Positions 28,661 to 38,010 of a DNA stretch of 64,000 nucleotides are shown piece after piece. The notes beneath the pieces were generated by a model. It saw only the letters and a list, made by a program, of their open reading frames with translations, had not been told where the DNA came from and did not search any database. Origin of the DNA: Rhizobium sp. Leaf371. Its GTDB lineage: Bacteria; Pseudomonadota; Alphaproteobacteria; Rhizobiales; Rhizobiaceae. The number at the start of each line of letters is the position of its first letter. The first letter of the stretch is position 1. Position numbers and translations under genes: made by a program. The DNA lies in contig NZ_LMQB01000027.1 in the NCBI RefSeq assembly GCF_001424045.1, positions 151,399 to 215,398 on the forward strand, written 5' to 3'.

Positions 28661-29089
28661 TCAGAGAAGCCCGAGTTCGGTCAGTTCGCGACGCAGATCG
28701 CTCGGCATGTCTGCCGTCTCGGAGGCGAGATCGCGCGGCGCATCGGCGTCCGTCAGGTAACGCCAGCCCTGGAAAGGACGGCGTGGCTGGAAATCCGTCT
28801 CGATGACCTCCGGGCCGAGAATGAGGTTACAGCGCCCGATGCCCTCGCCGTCGGTAAAGGTGGTGATATCGAGCAGGCGCTGGCGGGCCTGCACCTGTCC
28901 CTTGATCACCCAGTAGAGCGAACCGCCATCGAGCAACTCCTCCATCCGCTTCGGCACCATCCGCGTGGTGTGAAAGGACTGTGGCGCGAGGCCGGCCGCC
29001 ATCGCGTTCAGCGCCCGATGGGCGACCCAGTCGCGCAGATCGTCGATCGAATCCGCGCCGACGCAAAGCTTGAGAAGATGCAAGGCCAT
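28661..29089 (-). CDS. DUF1489 family protein
   Basis: A 142-residue alphaproteobacterial protein of the uncharacterised DUF1489 family. The start MALHLLKLCVGADSIDDLRDW and the segment SLYWVIKGQVQARQRLLDITTFTDGEGIGRC are typical. It looks like a small soluble protein with an alpha-beta fold. Lies 50 bp downstream of the serine deaminase gene on the same strand and could be co-transcribed. Confidence 0.85.
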   Translation of the reverse strand: MALHLLKLCVGADSIDDLRDWVAHRALNAMAAGLAPQSFHTTRMVPKRMEELLDGGSLYWVIKGQVQARQRLLDITTFTDGEGIGRCNLILGPEVIETDFQPRRPFQGWRYLTDADAPRDLASETADMPSDLRRELTELGLL

Positions 29090-29139
29090 GATGGCGCGTT
29101 CAACACCCTTGCCGTCGCCCCGTCAAGAGCGCCGTGTCG

Positions 29140-30540
29140 TCAACACTCGACCACGTTGACCGCGAGACCGCCGGTCGAGGTTTCCTTGTACTTGTCGTGC
29201 ATATCGACGCCGGTCTGGCGCATCGTTTCGATGCAGGCATCGAGCGGCACGAAGTGGCTGCCGTCTCCCTTGAGCGCGAGCGACGCGGCCGTGACCGCCT
29301 TGACGGCGCCCAGTGCATTGCGCTCGATGCAGGGCACCTGCACGAGACCCGCCACCGGATCGCAGGTCATCCCCAAATGATGTTCGAGCGCGATCTCGGC
29401 GGCGTTCTCGATCTGCTCGGGCGTGGCCCCCATGACGGCGGCGAGGCCGGCGGCGGCCATGGCAGACGCGGAGCCGACTTCGCCCTGACAGCCGACTTCG
29501 GCGCCGGAAATCGAGGCGTTGAACTTGATGATGCCGCCGATGGCGGCCGCGGTCAGGAGGTAATCGCGGATGCCGTTGTCATCCGCATCCTCATGGAAAT
29601 GCAGGTAATACCGGATGGTGGCCGGCACGACGCCGGCCGCACCGTTGGTGGGCGATGTCACGACCCGCCCGCCCGCCGCATTCTCCTCGTTCACGGCCAT
29701 GGCATAGACGCTCAGCCAGTCGTTCGCGAGCAGCGGATTGATCTTGTTGGAGCGCCATTCCTGCTCCAGCTTGTCATGGATCATGCCGGCGCGGCGGCGA
29801 ACTTTCAGGCCACCCGGCAGGATACCTTCCTGCGAAAGCCCGCGGTCGATGCAGCTTTTCATGGCGGCCCAGATCCGGTCGAGCCCGGCATCCAGTTCCT
29901 CGCGCGACATCGAGCACTCCTCGTTCGCCCGCTTCATCTGCGCGATGGACAGGCCGGACCGGGCCGCCATGTCGAGCATCTGCTTCGCATTGGCAAAGGG
30001 ATAGGGCACCTTGACGCCGCCGGGCTTGGTCTTGGAGGCGCGCATCGCGTCCAGTTCCGTATCCGTCACGACGAAACCGCCGCCGATGGAATAGTAGATC
30101 CGTTTGAGGAGCAGGCGACCATCCTTGTCGAAAGCCGAGAAGGACATGCCGTTGGCATGGCCCGGCAGCGGCACCTTCTTGTCGAAGACGAGGTCGATCT
30201 TCGGCTGGAACCGATAGGCCGGATGACCGGGCGGGGTGATCTCGCCCGTCCGCTCGACGGCCTCGATGATCGCGTCCATCCGGTCGGGATCCACCCTGTC
30301 GGGGCGCTCGCCCATCAGGCCGAGGACGACCGCCCTGCCCGATCCGTGACCGATGCCGGTATGGGCAAGCGAGCCGTGCAGGCTGACGGTGATGGCGGCC
30401 ACGGTCGCACCGGACGGACGGGGCCAGTCCGGTGAAAGCAACAGTTCCAGAAAGCGATTGGCGGCCGACATCGGCCCCATGGTGTGAGAGCTCGACGGGC
30501 CGATGCCGATCTTGAACACGTCGAATACCGAAAGAAACAT
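29140..30540 (-). CDS. sdaA: L-serine ammonia-lyase, iron-sulfur dependent
   Basis: Deaminates L-serine to pyruvate and ammonia using a [4Fe-4S] cluster. 466 residues, the single-chain type. The N-terminus has the conserved [21 protein letters not shown]. The cluster ligands are expected in GCQGEVG, TCDPVAG and VPCIERNA. Start ATG 30538-30540; an open stretch further upstream does not match the family. Confidence 0.95.
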   Translation of the reverse strand: MFLSVFDVFKIGIGPSSSHTMGPMSAANRFLELLLSPDWPRPSGATVAAITVSLHGSLAHTGIGHGSGRAVVLGLMGERPDRVDPDRMDAIIEAVERTGEITPPGHPAYRFQPKIDLVFDKKVPLPGHANGMSFSAFDKDGRLLLKRIYYSIGGGFVVTDTELDAMRASKTKPGGVKVPYPFANAKQMLDMAARSGLSIAQMKRANEECSMSREELDAGLDRIWAAMKSCIDRGLSQEGILPGGLKVRRRAGMIHDKLEQEWRSNKINPLLANDWLSVYAMAVNEENAAGGRVVTSPTNGAAGVVPATIRYYLHFHEDADDNGIRDYLLTAAAIGGIIKFNASISGAEVGCQGEVGSASAMAAAGLAAVMGATPEQIENAAEIALEHHLGMTCDPVAGLVQVPCIERNALGAVKAVTAASLALKGDGSHFVPLDACIETMRQTGVDMHDKYKETSTGGLAVNVVEC

Positions 30541-30751
30541 CGAAACCCCGATCTGCGCCTGATCCGCGCATTCCTCATCATCGACCATAGGTCATCGCCG
30601 CCCGATCCGGGCAGCACCGACCGACATCCGGTGAGGCGCGCGCGACATGGGCCTGTGACACAGCCACGAGGCGACATTAGCGCAGAACAGAGGACGGGCG
30701 ACACGCGCTTCAGCATATTGCTTTTTCGGAAGGGCATGCCACAAGAGCCGC

Positions 30752-31435
30752 ATGGTTCTGGTCGATTATATCGCACTCTTGGTGTTCGCGCTGCTCTGGG
30801 GCGGCTATGTCTGGGTCACGGACCGGCGCACCGTCTTCGGTCGCACCAGCCTGTCGCGGCTGATGATCGAGCGCCGCCGCCGCTGGATCCTCAATTCCCT
30901 CAATCGCGACCTGAAGATGATCGATACGCAGATCATTGCCGGTCTGCAGGCCGGGACTGCCTTCTTCGCCTCGACCTGCATCTTCGCGCTTGGCGGCTGC
31001 TTTGCCCTGCTCGGCCGCGCCACCGAGGCGCAGGCAATCTTCAGCGATCTCCCCTATGTCTTCCAGGGCGGCAGAACGGCGTTCGAGCTGAAGGTCAGCG
31101 GGCTGACCTGCATCTTCGGTTATGCCTTCTTCAAATTCGGCTGGTCCTACCGGCTGTTCAACTACTGCTCGATCCTGATCGGCGGCATTCCGATGCTGTC
31201 GGAAACCAAGGTGGATCGCGCCGCTGCGGAACGCGCGGCCGAGCGGGCAATCCGCATGAATGTGGTGGCCGCCAAACACTTCAACGCAGGCCTGCGCAGC
31301 ATCTTCCTGTCGATCGGCTATCTCGGCTGGTTCGTCAGTCCCTACATTCTCATGGGTGCCACCGGCATCGTCATCGTCGTTCTCTTTCGACGGCAGTTCT
31401 TCTCCGAAGCGCGGGACGCGCTTCTGGAGCCATAG
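30752..31435 (+). CDS. DUF599 family membrane protein
   Basis: A 227-residue integral membrane protein matching the DUF599 family. About four hydrophobic segments (near 5-20, 67-88, 108-130 and 190-212) are separated by a conserved RRRRWILNSLNRDLKMIDTQI loop. Function unknown. Divergent from sdaA and followed by the acyltransferase-like gene 93 bp on. Confidence 0.8.
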   Translation: MVLVDYIALLVFALLWGGYVWVTDRRTVFGRTSLSRLMIERRRRWILNSLNRDLKMIDTQIIAGLQAGTAFFASTCIFALGGCFALLGRATEAQAIFSDLPYVFQGGRTAFELKVSGLTCIFGYAFFKFGWSYRLFNYCSILIGGIPMLSETKVDRAAAERAAERAIRMNVVAAKHFNAGLRSIFLSIGYLGWFVSPYILMGATGIVIVVLFRRQFFSEARDALLEP

Positions 31436-31528
31436 GGCCGCACCCGCACGCCTGTCGTCCCGACGTTTCCACATGCTCCGGTGCCCATTCGCTTCCACCG
31501 TCACCGAGCCTGTTCCAGGGGAGTTTCC

Positions 31529-32545
31529 ATGTCGCTGAACAACTCGAACGCACCGTCCTCTCCGGATACCGCCGGCGGACTCCCGGAGGATGGCCGGCCC
31601 GTGCGTCGTCGCCTCGGCTGGCTGGATGTCGTGCGCGGCATCGCGATCCTCGCCATGGCGAGCTATCATTTCTCCTGGGATCTCGAATATTTCGGATATC
31701 TCGCGCCCGGCACGGTGGGCATCGGGCTGTTCAAATACTATGCCCGCGGGATCGCCAGCAGCTTCCTGCTGCTGGCCGGCTTCAGCCTCGTGCTCGGCCA
31801 TTTCCCCCGCTTTCGCCGCCGCCCGTTCCTCATCCGCTTCGCGAAGGTCGCGGCAGCCGCCGCCGTCATCAGCGTTGCAACCTGGTTCGCCTTTCCCACG
31901 GGCTTCATCTTTTTCGGCATTCTCCACGCGATCGCGGCAGCAAGCCTCATCGGCCTCCTGTTTCTGCGCCTTCCCGTCGCCGTCACGCTTCTTACGGCCC
32001 TCGCCGCGTTCCTGGCCCCCTTCTATCTGCGGTCCGCTGTCTTCGACCTCCCCGCCTTGTGGTGGGTCGGGCTGTCGGAAACGCTTCCACGATCGAACGA
32101 TTACGTCCCGCTCCTGCCCTGGCTCGCGCCGTTTCTGACCGGCATCGCACTGGGCCGGATCGCCCTTGCGAAAGGCTGGCTGGACACGGCCAGAGCGCCC
32201 GAACGTCCGGCAGGTTCCATCAAACGGGGACTTGCGTTCGCCGGTCGCCACAGCCTGCCGATCTATCTTATCCACCAGCCGCTGCTGTTCTCGCTGGTGG
32301 CGCTTTTCGCCATGATCCATCCGGCAGCGCGGCCCGATCCGCGCCCGGCCTTCCAGTCGAGCTGCATGGCGACCTGTACCGGCGACCAGACGCAGGCATT
32401 CTGCGCACGTTTCTGCGGCTGCACGCTGGACAGGCTGGTCGAACGAAACCTTCTCGATCCCCTCGACCAAGGTCAGATCGACGTGCAGACGGATAGCCGG
32501 ATCTCGGAGATCGCCGGCCAGTGCACGATGAAGGCGCAGGAGTAG
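31529..32545 (+). CDS. DUF1624/heparan-alpha-glucosaminide acetyltransferase-like membrane protein with Cys-rich tail
   Basis: A 338-residue multi-spanning protein of the DUF1624/HGSNAT-like family. The N-terminal signature RRLGWLDVVRGIAILAMASYHFSWD carries the histidine thought to be catalytic. About eight membrane helices follow, ending in SLPIYLIHQPLLF. The last 70 or so residues form a soluble tail with six cysteines, including two CX3C motifs eight residues apart. An acyl or carbohydrate-transfer role is plausible. ATG 31529 has the ribosome site CAGGGGAG. ATG 31481 is less likely. Confidence 0.82.
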   Translation: MSLNNSNAPSSPDTAGGLPEDGRPVRRRLGWLDVVRGIAILAMASYHFSWDLEYFGYLAPGTVGIGLFKYYARGIASSFLLLAGFSLVLGHFPRFRRRPFLIRFAKVAAAAAVISVATWFAFPTGFIFFGILHAIAAASLIGLLFLRLPVAVTLLTALAAFLAPFYLRSAVFDLPALWWVGLSETLPRSNDYVPLLPWLAPFLTGIALGRIALAKGWLDTARAPERPAGSIKRGLAFAGRHSLPIYLIHQPLLFSLVALFAMIHPAARPDPRPAFQSSCMATCTGDQTQAFCARFCGCTLDRLVERNLLDPLDQGQIDVQTDSRISEIAGQCTMKAQE

Positions 32546-32561
32546 CGCCTCTAACGACAAA

Positions 32562-32587
32562 CGCCGCGACAGGGGTCTGTCACGGCG
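32562..32587. terminator. Hairpin between convergent acyltransferase-like and MerR genes
   Basis: CGCCG-c-GACA pairs with TGTC-a-CGGCG around a 6-nt loop. It lies in the 69-bp gap between convergent stop codons. There is no T-run. Confidence 0.45.
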
Positions 32588-32614
32588 AGAGGCGTTGGGG
32601 TGCTTGGATGTCGG

Positions 32615-33013
32615 TCAGGTGCCGACGCCGATTTCGGCAAGCCGCGTCAGGCAGGCCTCCTCGACATTGCTCATTTCCTCGAGCGTTTCCTCGATATCGC
32701 GGCGCTTCTGGATCAGTTCCGCCCGCTTGTCCTCGAGCCGCTTCATCATCAGGCGAAGCTGACCGGCTTCGCCTGGCGGCTCCTTGTACATCTGGATGAT
32801 CTCGCGGATCTCCGAGATGCTGAAGCCGATGCGCCGTCCGCGCAGGATTTCCTTGATCAGATGCCGATCCGTCGCGCGGAAGAAACGGGTGCGCCCCCGC
32901 CGCTCGGGATGGATCAGCCCCTCGTCCTCGTAAAAACGAAGCGTTCGTGTCGAGACGCCGAATTCCCGTGTCAGTTCCGTAATGGTATAATACTTGTCCA
33001 AACTACGCCTCAT
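32615..33013 (-). CDS. MerR-family transcriptional regulator
   Basis: A 132-residue MerR-type DNA-binding protein: YYTITELTREFGVSTRTLRFYEDEGLI is the winged helix-turn-helix, then a dimerisation coiled coil (about 85-125). No effector-binding cysteines are visible, unlike metal sensors; it resembles the LiuR-like group that controls branched-chain or acyl-CoA catabolism. I chose the start at 33011-33013 (MRRSLDKYY) because a palindrome TTTACGTAAA overlaps the only earlier ATG (33038-33040). The regulator sits alone and its target is not clear from its neighbours. Confidence 0.83.
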   Translation of the reverse strand: MRRSLDKYYTITELTREFGVSTRTLRFYEDEGLIHPERRGRTRFFRATDRHLIKEILRGRRIGFSISEIREIIQMYKEPPGEAGQLRLMMKRLEDKRAELIQKRRDIEETLEEMSNVEEACLTRLAEIGVGT

Positions 33014-33039
33014 CTGCCAGACCGAAATCCTGATCGACA

Positions 33040-33049
33040 TTTACGTAAA
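33040..33049. promoter_or_regulatory. Palindrome TTTACGTAAA, candidate MerR operator
   Basis: A perfect 10-bp palindrome just upstream of the MerR gene. The minus strand around it reads TTGACTTTTACGTAAA, similar in style to motifs of LiuR-type MerR regulators. A related GCGTAAGTC follows at 33063-33071. Autoregulation is inferred. Confidence 0.45.
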
Positions 33050-33235
33050 AGTCAATGCGTACGCGTAAGTCGTCCCTAACGGGCCGATTGACGAGCGTGA
33101 AATCGTGGCTTCAGCGATGCCGCCTGCAGTCGCTAAGGCATGGCGCGCCAAAAGGTGCAGCAATTGTCCAGAACGGCCTGCGTATCAACAATCACCTAAG
33201 GCGCAACACGCTAATCTGAGCAACCGCACCGCGCT

Positions 33236-34663
33236 TTAGTGGATGCCGAACCACCAGGAGGCCAGCCCGAGGAATGCGAAGAAGCCGGTGACATCCGTGA
33301 CGGTCGTGACGAAGACGGCCGAGGAGACGGCCGGGTCCGCGCCGAACTTGTCGAGCAGCAGGGGAATGAAGATGCCGGCCAGCGCCGCCGCGATCATGTT
33401 GATCAGCATGGCTGTGGCGATGATGCCGCCGATATCCGCGCTCTGGAACCACGTGCCCGCCGCAAGCCCGATGAGCAGCCCGAACAGAGCGCCGTTGATG
33501 AGGCCGACGCCCGCCTCGCGCCGGATAACCCGGAAAGCGTTGTGGATGTCGAGATCGCGCGTCGCCAGTGCGCGAACCGTCACCGTCATCGTCTGCGAAC
33601 CCGCATTGCCACCCATGCCGGCCACGATGGGCATGAGAACGGCCAGCGCGACGATGTGCTCGATCGCCTTGTCGAAAAGACCGATCACCGAAGCCGCAAG
33701 GATCGCGGTGAACAGATTGACCATCAGCCAGACGACACGCGAGCGCGAGGTATCGATGACCGAGTCGGACAGTTCTTCGTCGCCGACGCCGCCGAGGCGC
33801 ATGATGTCTTCCTCGGCCTCTTCCTGAATGACGTCGACGACGTCATCGATGGTGAGCACGCCGACGAGGCGCTGGTTCTCGTCGACCACGGCTGCCGAGA
33901 GCAGGTTGTACTGTTCGAAGACCTGCGCCGCCTCTTCCTGGTCCATTTCCGCCGGCACCGGATGGTTGGTCTCGCGCATGATCGACTCGATTTTCACCGA
34001 GCGCTTGGTGCGGAGAATACGATCGAGATCGATCGTCCCCAGCAGGCGGAAAGTCGGGTCGATCACGAAGATCTGGGTGAAGCTCTCGGGGAGTTCGGTG
34101 TCCTCGCGCATGTAGTCGATCGTCTGCCCGACCGTCCAGAACGGCGGCACGGCGACGAACTCCGTCTGCATGCGCCGGCCGGCAGTCGATTCGGGATAAT
34201 CGAGCGAGCGGCGCAGGCGGACGCGCTCGGTGAAGGGCAGTTTGGCGAGGATCGCTTCCTGATCCTCCTGGTCCATGTCCTCGAGAATGTAGACGGCATC
34301 GTCCGAATCCATCTCGCCGAGGGCTGCGGCGATCTGCTCGTTCGGCAGATGCTCGACAATGTCGAGACGAATGGCCTCGTCCACCTCCGTCAGGGCCGAG
34401 AGATCGAACTCGTCGCCGAGCAGCGACACCATCGCCCGGCGCTGCTCGGGGTTGATCGCTTCGAGAAGGTCGCCCATTTCGGACGCGTGAAGCCGCGCGA
34501 CATGCTGGCGCAGATAGAGCACGTCGCGATCGGCGATCGCGGCACCGACATGCATCAGATAGTCGGAACGAACCGATCCATCCTCGGCATAGATGTCGGC
34601 CCCGTCATAGGCATCATCCGTTTCGGGAACGCGCGTCTCCAGGTCGTCGCCGGTGTTGCTCAT
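33236..34663 (-). CDS. mgtE: Magnesium transporter MgtE
   Basis: A 475-residue Mg2+ channel. Order: cytoplasmic N domain (about 30-150, helical repeat), two CBS domains (about 155-285) that sense Mg2+, a connecting helix and five transmembrane helices (about 310-475). Characteristic: VLMPIVAGMGGNAGSQT in the channel. The N domain and CBS domains close the channel at high internal Mg2+. Starts MSNTGDDLETR. Divergent from the peptide deformylase-like gene with 339 bp between. Confidence 0.93.
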   Translation of the reverse strand: MSNTGDDLETRVPETDDAYDGADIYAEDGSVRSDYLMHVGAAIADRDVLYLRQHVARLHASEMGDLLEAINPEQRRAMVSLLGDEFDLSALTEVDEAIRLDIVEHLPNEQIAAALGEMDSDDAVYILEDMDQEDQEAILAKLPFTERVRLRRSLDYPESTAGRRMQTEFVAVPPFWTVGQTIDYMREDTELPESFTQIFVIDPTFRLLGTIDLDRILRTKRSVKIESIMRETNHPVPAEMDQEEAAQVFEQYNLLSAAVVDENQRLVGVLTIDDVVDVIQEEAEEDIMRLGGVGDEELSDSVIDTSRSRVVWLMVNLFTAILAASVIGLFDKAIEHIVALAVLMPIVAGMGGNAGSQTMTVTVRALATRDLDIHNAFRVIRREAGVGLINGALFGLLIGLAAGTWFQSADIGGIIATAMLINMIAAALAGIFIPLLLDKFGADPAVSSAVFVTTVTDVTGFFAFLGLASWWFGIH

Positions 34664-35002
34664 CTGCCCGCCTCGCGATCGTTCAGCCGTTTCCGGCGCC
34701 GGGGCGATGCCCGAGGCTCGAAGAAAGGCTCTGCCAGTGTCTCGATGGTTACAGACCGGAAACTAGGGCCGGCCGCACTCCCTGCTAGACCATGGACGTG
34801 CGCCGGTCCACCCAAGATGACGCTGCCGCAGACCATATCGAGAAAATTTGTTCAAGCTGTTGCAGAACCTCACAAATCGAAGTCAAATCCGCGCTCGTTC
34901 GAGCGCTGCACCGGCACTTTAAGGCATGGCGACCGCGGAACGGCGCGACCCCGATCGCGCTGCTCTGAACCATCCTCCAACGCGACCCTATGGGAGCTTC
35001 GC
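34664..35002. other. 339-bp divergent gap between mgtE and the deformylase-like gene
   Basis: I find no gene or clear structured element here. A mildly AT-rich stretch (about 34840-34890) could hold a promoter. No M-box-like riboswitch is recognisable ahead of mgtE. Confidence 0.4.
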
Positions 35003-35518
35003 ATGCCGATCCGATCCATCATCCCTTTCCCGGATGCCCGCCTCAGAACACCGGCGGAACCGGTCACCACCTTCGATGGCGATCTCGCAGACCTGGCCAC
35101 CGATCTGCTCGACACCCTGCGCGCCGCGCCGGGCATCGGCATCACCGGCCCGCATATCGGCATTCTCCGCGCGATCACGGTCATCGAGATCGATGCGAAG
35201 GCCGGTCCGCGGATCTTCATCAACCCGGAGATCCTCAGCGCCTCCCGGGAAACCACCCGGCACATGGAAGGCAGTGTCTCCATGCCAGGCTTCACCGACG
35301 AGGTCGAGCGACCCGCCACGGTCACGGTCCGCTATCAGACCCTTGAAGGACTCTGGCAGGATGAGGAAGCGGACGGCCTGCTCGCGATCTGCCTGCAGCA
35401 CGAGATCGACCAGATCAACGGCATCTTCTGGCTCCAGCGCCTGTCTCGGCTGAAGCGGGAGCGGATCGTGAAGAAATACGAGAAATCGTTACCTCGGCAG
35501 CGGCACGTCGCCATCTGA
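35003..35518 (+). CDS. Peptide deformylase-like protein lacking two metal ligands
   Basis: A 171-residue protein with the peptide deformylase fold, normally removing formyl from nascent N-termini. Motif 1 GIGITGPHIG (44-53) replaces GxGLAAPQVG. Motif 2 EGSVSMP (89-95) has serine where the metal-binding cysteine should be (S91). Motif 3 reads H133-E134-I-D-Q137, so the second histidine is lost. It is therefore unlikely to be an active metallo-deformylase; a regulator or scaffold with the fold is possible. ATG 35003 starts the conserved N-terminus. Confidence 0.85.
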   Translation: MPIRSIIPFPDARLRTPAEPVTTFDGDLADLATDLLDTLRAAPGIGITGPHIGILRAITVIEIDAKAGPRIFINPEILSASRETTRHMEGSVSMPGFTDEVERPATVTVRYQTLEGLWQDEEADGLLAICLQHEIDQINGIFWLQRLSRLKRERIVKKYEKSLPRQRHVAI

Positions 35519-35532
35519 TCTGCGATGTTCCG

Positions 35533-35570
35533 TTGACCGCCTTGGTCAATCGACAGACGACCCGTTGACC
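35533..35570. repeat. TTGACC inverted and direct repeats
   Basis: TTGACC at 35533-35538 faces GGTCAA at 35544-35549 (5-bp spacer), and a third copy TTGACC follows at 35565-35570. It lies just past the deformylase-like gene. It might be an operator or simply chance. Confidence 0.3.
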
Positions 35571-35773
35571 GGAGCCGCTGCCCGCTGGACGTCATGACAT
35601 GCGTCACGACCATATTGACGAGGTAAGCAAGAGCCACAGACCCGCGACGTCTATATGGGGGACGACCCGAACGATGGATGTCTGCGCTTGGAGCAAAGGA
35701 GCAAGGAACTGTTTCCGAGGCTTGGCCTGAAAGTCGGTTCGTCCAAAAACCAAAACACTGACAAGACACAAAA

Positions 35774-35793
35774 AAACCGGCCTAAGCCGGTTT
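35774..35793 (-). terminator. Terminator of tRNA-Leu
   Basis: A perfect 8-bp stem AAACCGGC/GCCGGTTT with a 4-nt loop on the minus strand, followed by TTT, 4 nt after the CCA end of tRNA-Leu. Confidence 0.85.
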
Positions 35794-35797
35794 CTGT

Positions 35798-35882
35798 TGG
35801 TGCGGTCGAGAAGACTCGAACTTCCACGGGTTGCCCCACAGCGACCTCAACGCTGCGCGTCTACCAATTCCGCCACGACCGC
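35798..35882 (-). tRNA. tRNA-Leu (anticodon GAG)
   Basis: An 85-nt tRNA with encoded CCA. Acceptor stem GCGGTCG/CGACCGC, D arm with GGCGGAATTGGTAGACGC, anticodon stem CAGCG/CGCTG around TTGAGGT (anticodon GAG, reading CUC and CUU), a long variable arm as in class II tRNAs, and a T arm with GTTCGAG. Confidence 0.95.
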
Positions 35883-35917
35883 ATCGTGGTAGATCCGAAT
35901 TGCTCCGGCGGGGGTGC

Positions 35918-35946
35918 ATGTAGCAAAAGGATTTGGGGGGCACAAG
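35918..35946 (-). promoter_or_regulatory. Promoter of tRNA-Leu
   Basis: On the minus strand, -35 CTTGTG (35941-35946), exactly 17 bp, then -10 CTACAT (35918-35923). This agrees with the rhizobial sigma-70 pattern CTTGAC-N17-CTATAT. The -10 box ends 35 bp before the tRNA. Confidence 0.7.
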
Positions 35947-36171
35947 GGCGGGATGCGGAAAAGTTGGCGGTGGTCAAAACTATTTCCAGGGCCTGTGGAC
36001 AGAGCCGGGAATTCCGACTTTAACCCTTGATCACAAAGCCCCATCTAGAGGCGACCGATCGGCTGGCCGGGCCCGTGTCTGCACGGAGATACAGGCTCGA
36101 TCCCACAGGACAACGAAACTGCGCGGCACGGGATTTTTCTCGGATGCCCCGCAGCATTTGCAGGAAGACCC

Positions 36172-36939
36172 ATGCAGCGCGACGCTCTCGAAAGTCGTTT
36201 CTTTGCCGTCGATGGTAACCCGCCCGTCCGCTGGCGGATTGCCGATGGACTCGTGCCCTACGACGTCGCCGTGGAGACGATGGAGCGCGAGGTGGCCGCC
36301 ATCGCGGCCGGTGAGGCGGATGAGCTCGTCTGGATGGTCGAGCATCCGCCGCTTTACACCGCGGGTACCAGCGCCGATTCGGCCGATCTCGTCATGCCCG
36401 ACCGCTTTCCGGTCTTTGCCACGGGGCGCGGCGGCGAGTACACCTATCATGGCCCGGGTCAGCGCGTGGTCTATGTCATGCTCGACCTGAAGCGACGCCG
36501 GCAGGACGTTCGCGCCTTCGTGGCGGCGCTGGAAGATCTCGTCATCCGCACGCTGGCCAGCATGAACGTCACCGGCGAGCGGCGCGAGGATCGCGTTGGC
36601 GTCTGGGTCCGCCGACCCGAAAAAGCCCCCCTGCCCGATGGTACGCCCGTCGAGGACAAGATCGCCGCGATCGGTATCCGCCTGCGGCGCTGGGTGAGTT
36701 TTCACGGCCTGTCGCTGAATGTCGATCCGGATCTCGACCATTTCGACGGCATCGTGCCGTGCGGCATTCGCGGGCACGGCGTGACCAGTCTCGTCGATCT
36801 CGGATTGCCGGTGATGATGGAGGATGCCGACATGCGCCTTCGCGATGCGTTCGAGGAGGTGTTCGGGCCGACGATATCCGACAGGACGGCCCCTGTGGTC
36901 GTCAGTGCATCGGCTGGCGACGCTCCCGCCAGATCATGA
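36172..36939 (+). CDS. lipB: Lipoyl(octanoyl) transferase
   Basis: Transfers octanoyl from acyl carrier protein to lipoyl domains. 255 residues. Motifs: [21 protein letters not shown], the lysine in [12 protein letters not shown] that activates the cysteine, and the acyl-enzyme cysteine in [14 protein letters not shown] short N-terminal extension ([10 protein letters not shown]) is present. The last 38 bp overlap the convergent DMT permease gene. Confidence 0.94.
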   Translation: MQRDALESRFFAVDGNPPVRWRIADGLVPYDVAVETMEREVAAIAAGEADELVWMVEHPPLYTAGTSADSADLVMPDRFPVFATGRGGEYTYHGPGQRVVYVMLDLKRRRQDVRAFVAALEDLVIRTLASMNVTGERREDRVGVWVRRPEKAPLPDGTPVEDKIAAIGIRLRRWVSFHGLSLNVDPDLDHFDGIVPCGIRGHGVTSLVDLGLPVMMEDADMRLRDAFEEVFGPTISDRTAPVVVSASAGDAPARS

Positions 36940-37852
36940 ACAGGCCGGAGCCGACGATGATGGCGACGCCGAGCCATTTCGAGGCGGTCGGGAATTCGCC
37001 GAAGACGAGATAGCCGAGGATGGTCGCCGCGATGATCTCGAAATAGTGCAGCGGCGCCAGCACGGAGGCGGGTGCGGCCTGAAACGCCTTGACCACCATC
37101 AGGTGCCCATAGCTGGAGATCGTGCCGAGCGCGATGACGAGGCCCCATCCGAGCGGCGTCTGCGGCAGCGACGGCACGAAATCCGCCGCGCCCATGCCAT
37201 GGCCGAGGGCGATGGTCGCCGCCATGAACAGCGTGCCGCCGACGCCGGCAAAGGTCTGCATCGCGAGCGGCGTGTCGGCGGCACCGGAGGCGCGGTTCAT
37301 CAGGAGATAGCAGGCAAAGAGAAAGGCGCAGGCCACCGGCATCAGCGCGGTCAGGCCGAAGACCTGAAAGCTCGGCTGGATCACGATCATTGCGCCGAAA
37401 AAGCCGATGCCGATTGCCGTCCACCGCCGCCAACCGACCTTTTCACCGAGGATCAGCGCCGAAAGGCAGGTCAGGATGAACGGCTCAACGAAATAGATCG
37501 CGAACACGTCGGCGAGCGGCATGTATTTCACGGATACGAAGAAAAAGAGCGATGCGGCGGCAAGCAGCACGCCGCGCAGCATGTTGTACCAGGGCCGCTG
37601 CGGCACCAGCGCCTTCGGGCCGCCCAGTCGAAGCAGCATCGGCAGCGTCGCGACGAGCTGGAAGAAGAATCGGTAGAACGTCACCTGCGCCGGCGACATT
37701 CCGAGCTCGACCGCCATATATTTCGCGATGGCATCCATGCAGGGCAGGATCATCATTGCGGTGAGCAGCAGGAGGACGCCCTGCATCACGGTGGCGGGCT
37801 TCGCGGTTTCGGGCGTCGCGGTTTCGGGCAGGTCGGAAGATGGGCGGGTCAT
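36902..37852 (-). CDS. EamA-type DMT-family permease
   Basis: A 316-residue inner-membrane protein with about ten hydrophobic segments in two EamA repeats (about 22-160 and 170-310), as in DMT-family metabolite exporters. Typical features: [48 protein letters not shown] and [20 protein letters not shown]. Substrate unknown. ATG 37850-37852 is preferred; upstream codons are shadow. Its 3' end overlaps the end of lipB by 38 bp. Confidence 0.85.
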   Translation of the reverse strand: MTRPSSDLPETATPETAKPATVMQGVLLLLTAMMILPCMDAIAKYMAVELGMSPAQVTFYRFFFQLVATLPMLLRLGGPKALVPQRPWYNMLRGVLLAAASLFFFVSVKYMPLADVFAIYFVEPFILTCLSALILGEKVGWRRWTAIGIGFFGAMIVIQPSFQVFGLTALMPVACAFLFACYLLMNRASGAADTPLAMQTFAGVGGTLFMAATIALGHGMGAADFVPSLPQTPLGWGLVIALGTISSYGHLMVVKAFQAAPASVLAPLHYFEIIAATILGYLVFGEFPTASKWLGVAIIVGSGLFMIWRERRQPMH

Positions 37853-38010
37853 GCGAATCAGGCTCCAGATCCGAGGTCGGACGCAGCCCATGGCAATGCT
37901 CTCCCGGCCGTTTCCGCAAGGCGTAGCCCGACGGATATTTGACGCTGCGGGCCCTTTTCTTTCCCGATCGTGGATGTAGGCTTGGGCGGGAGCACGATGA
38001 GGAGAACGCC

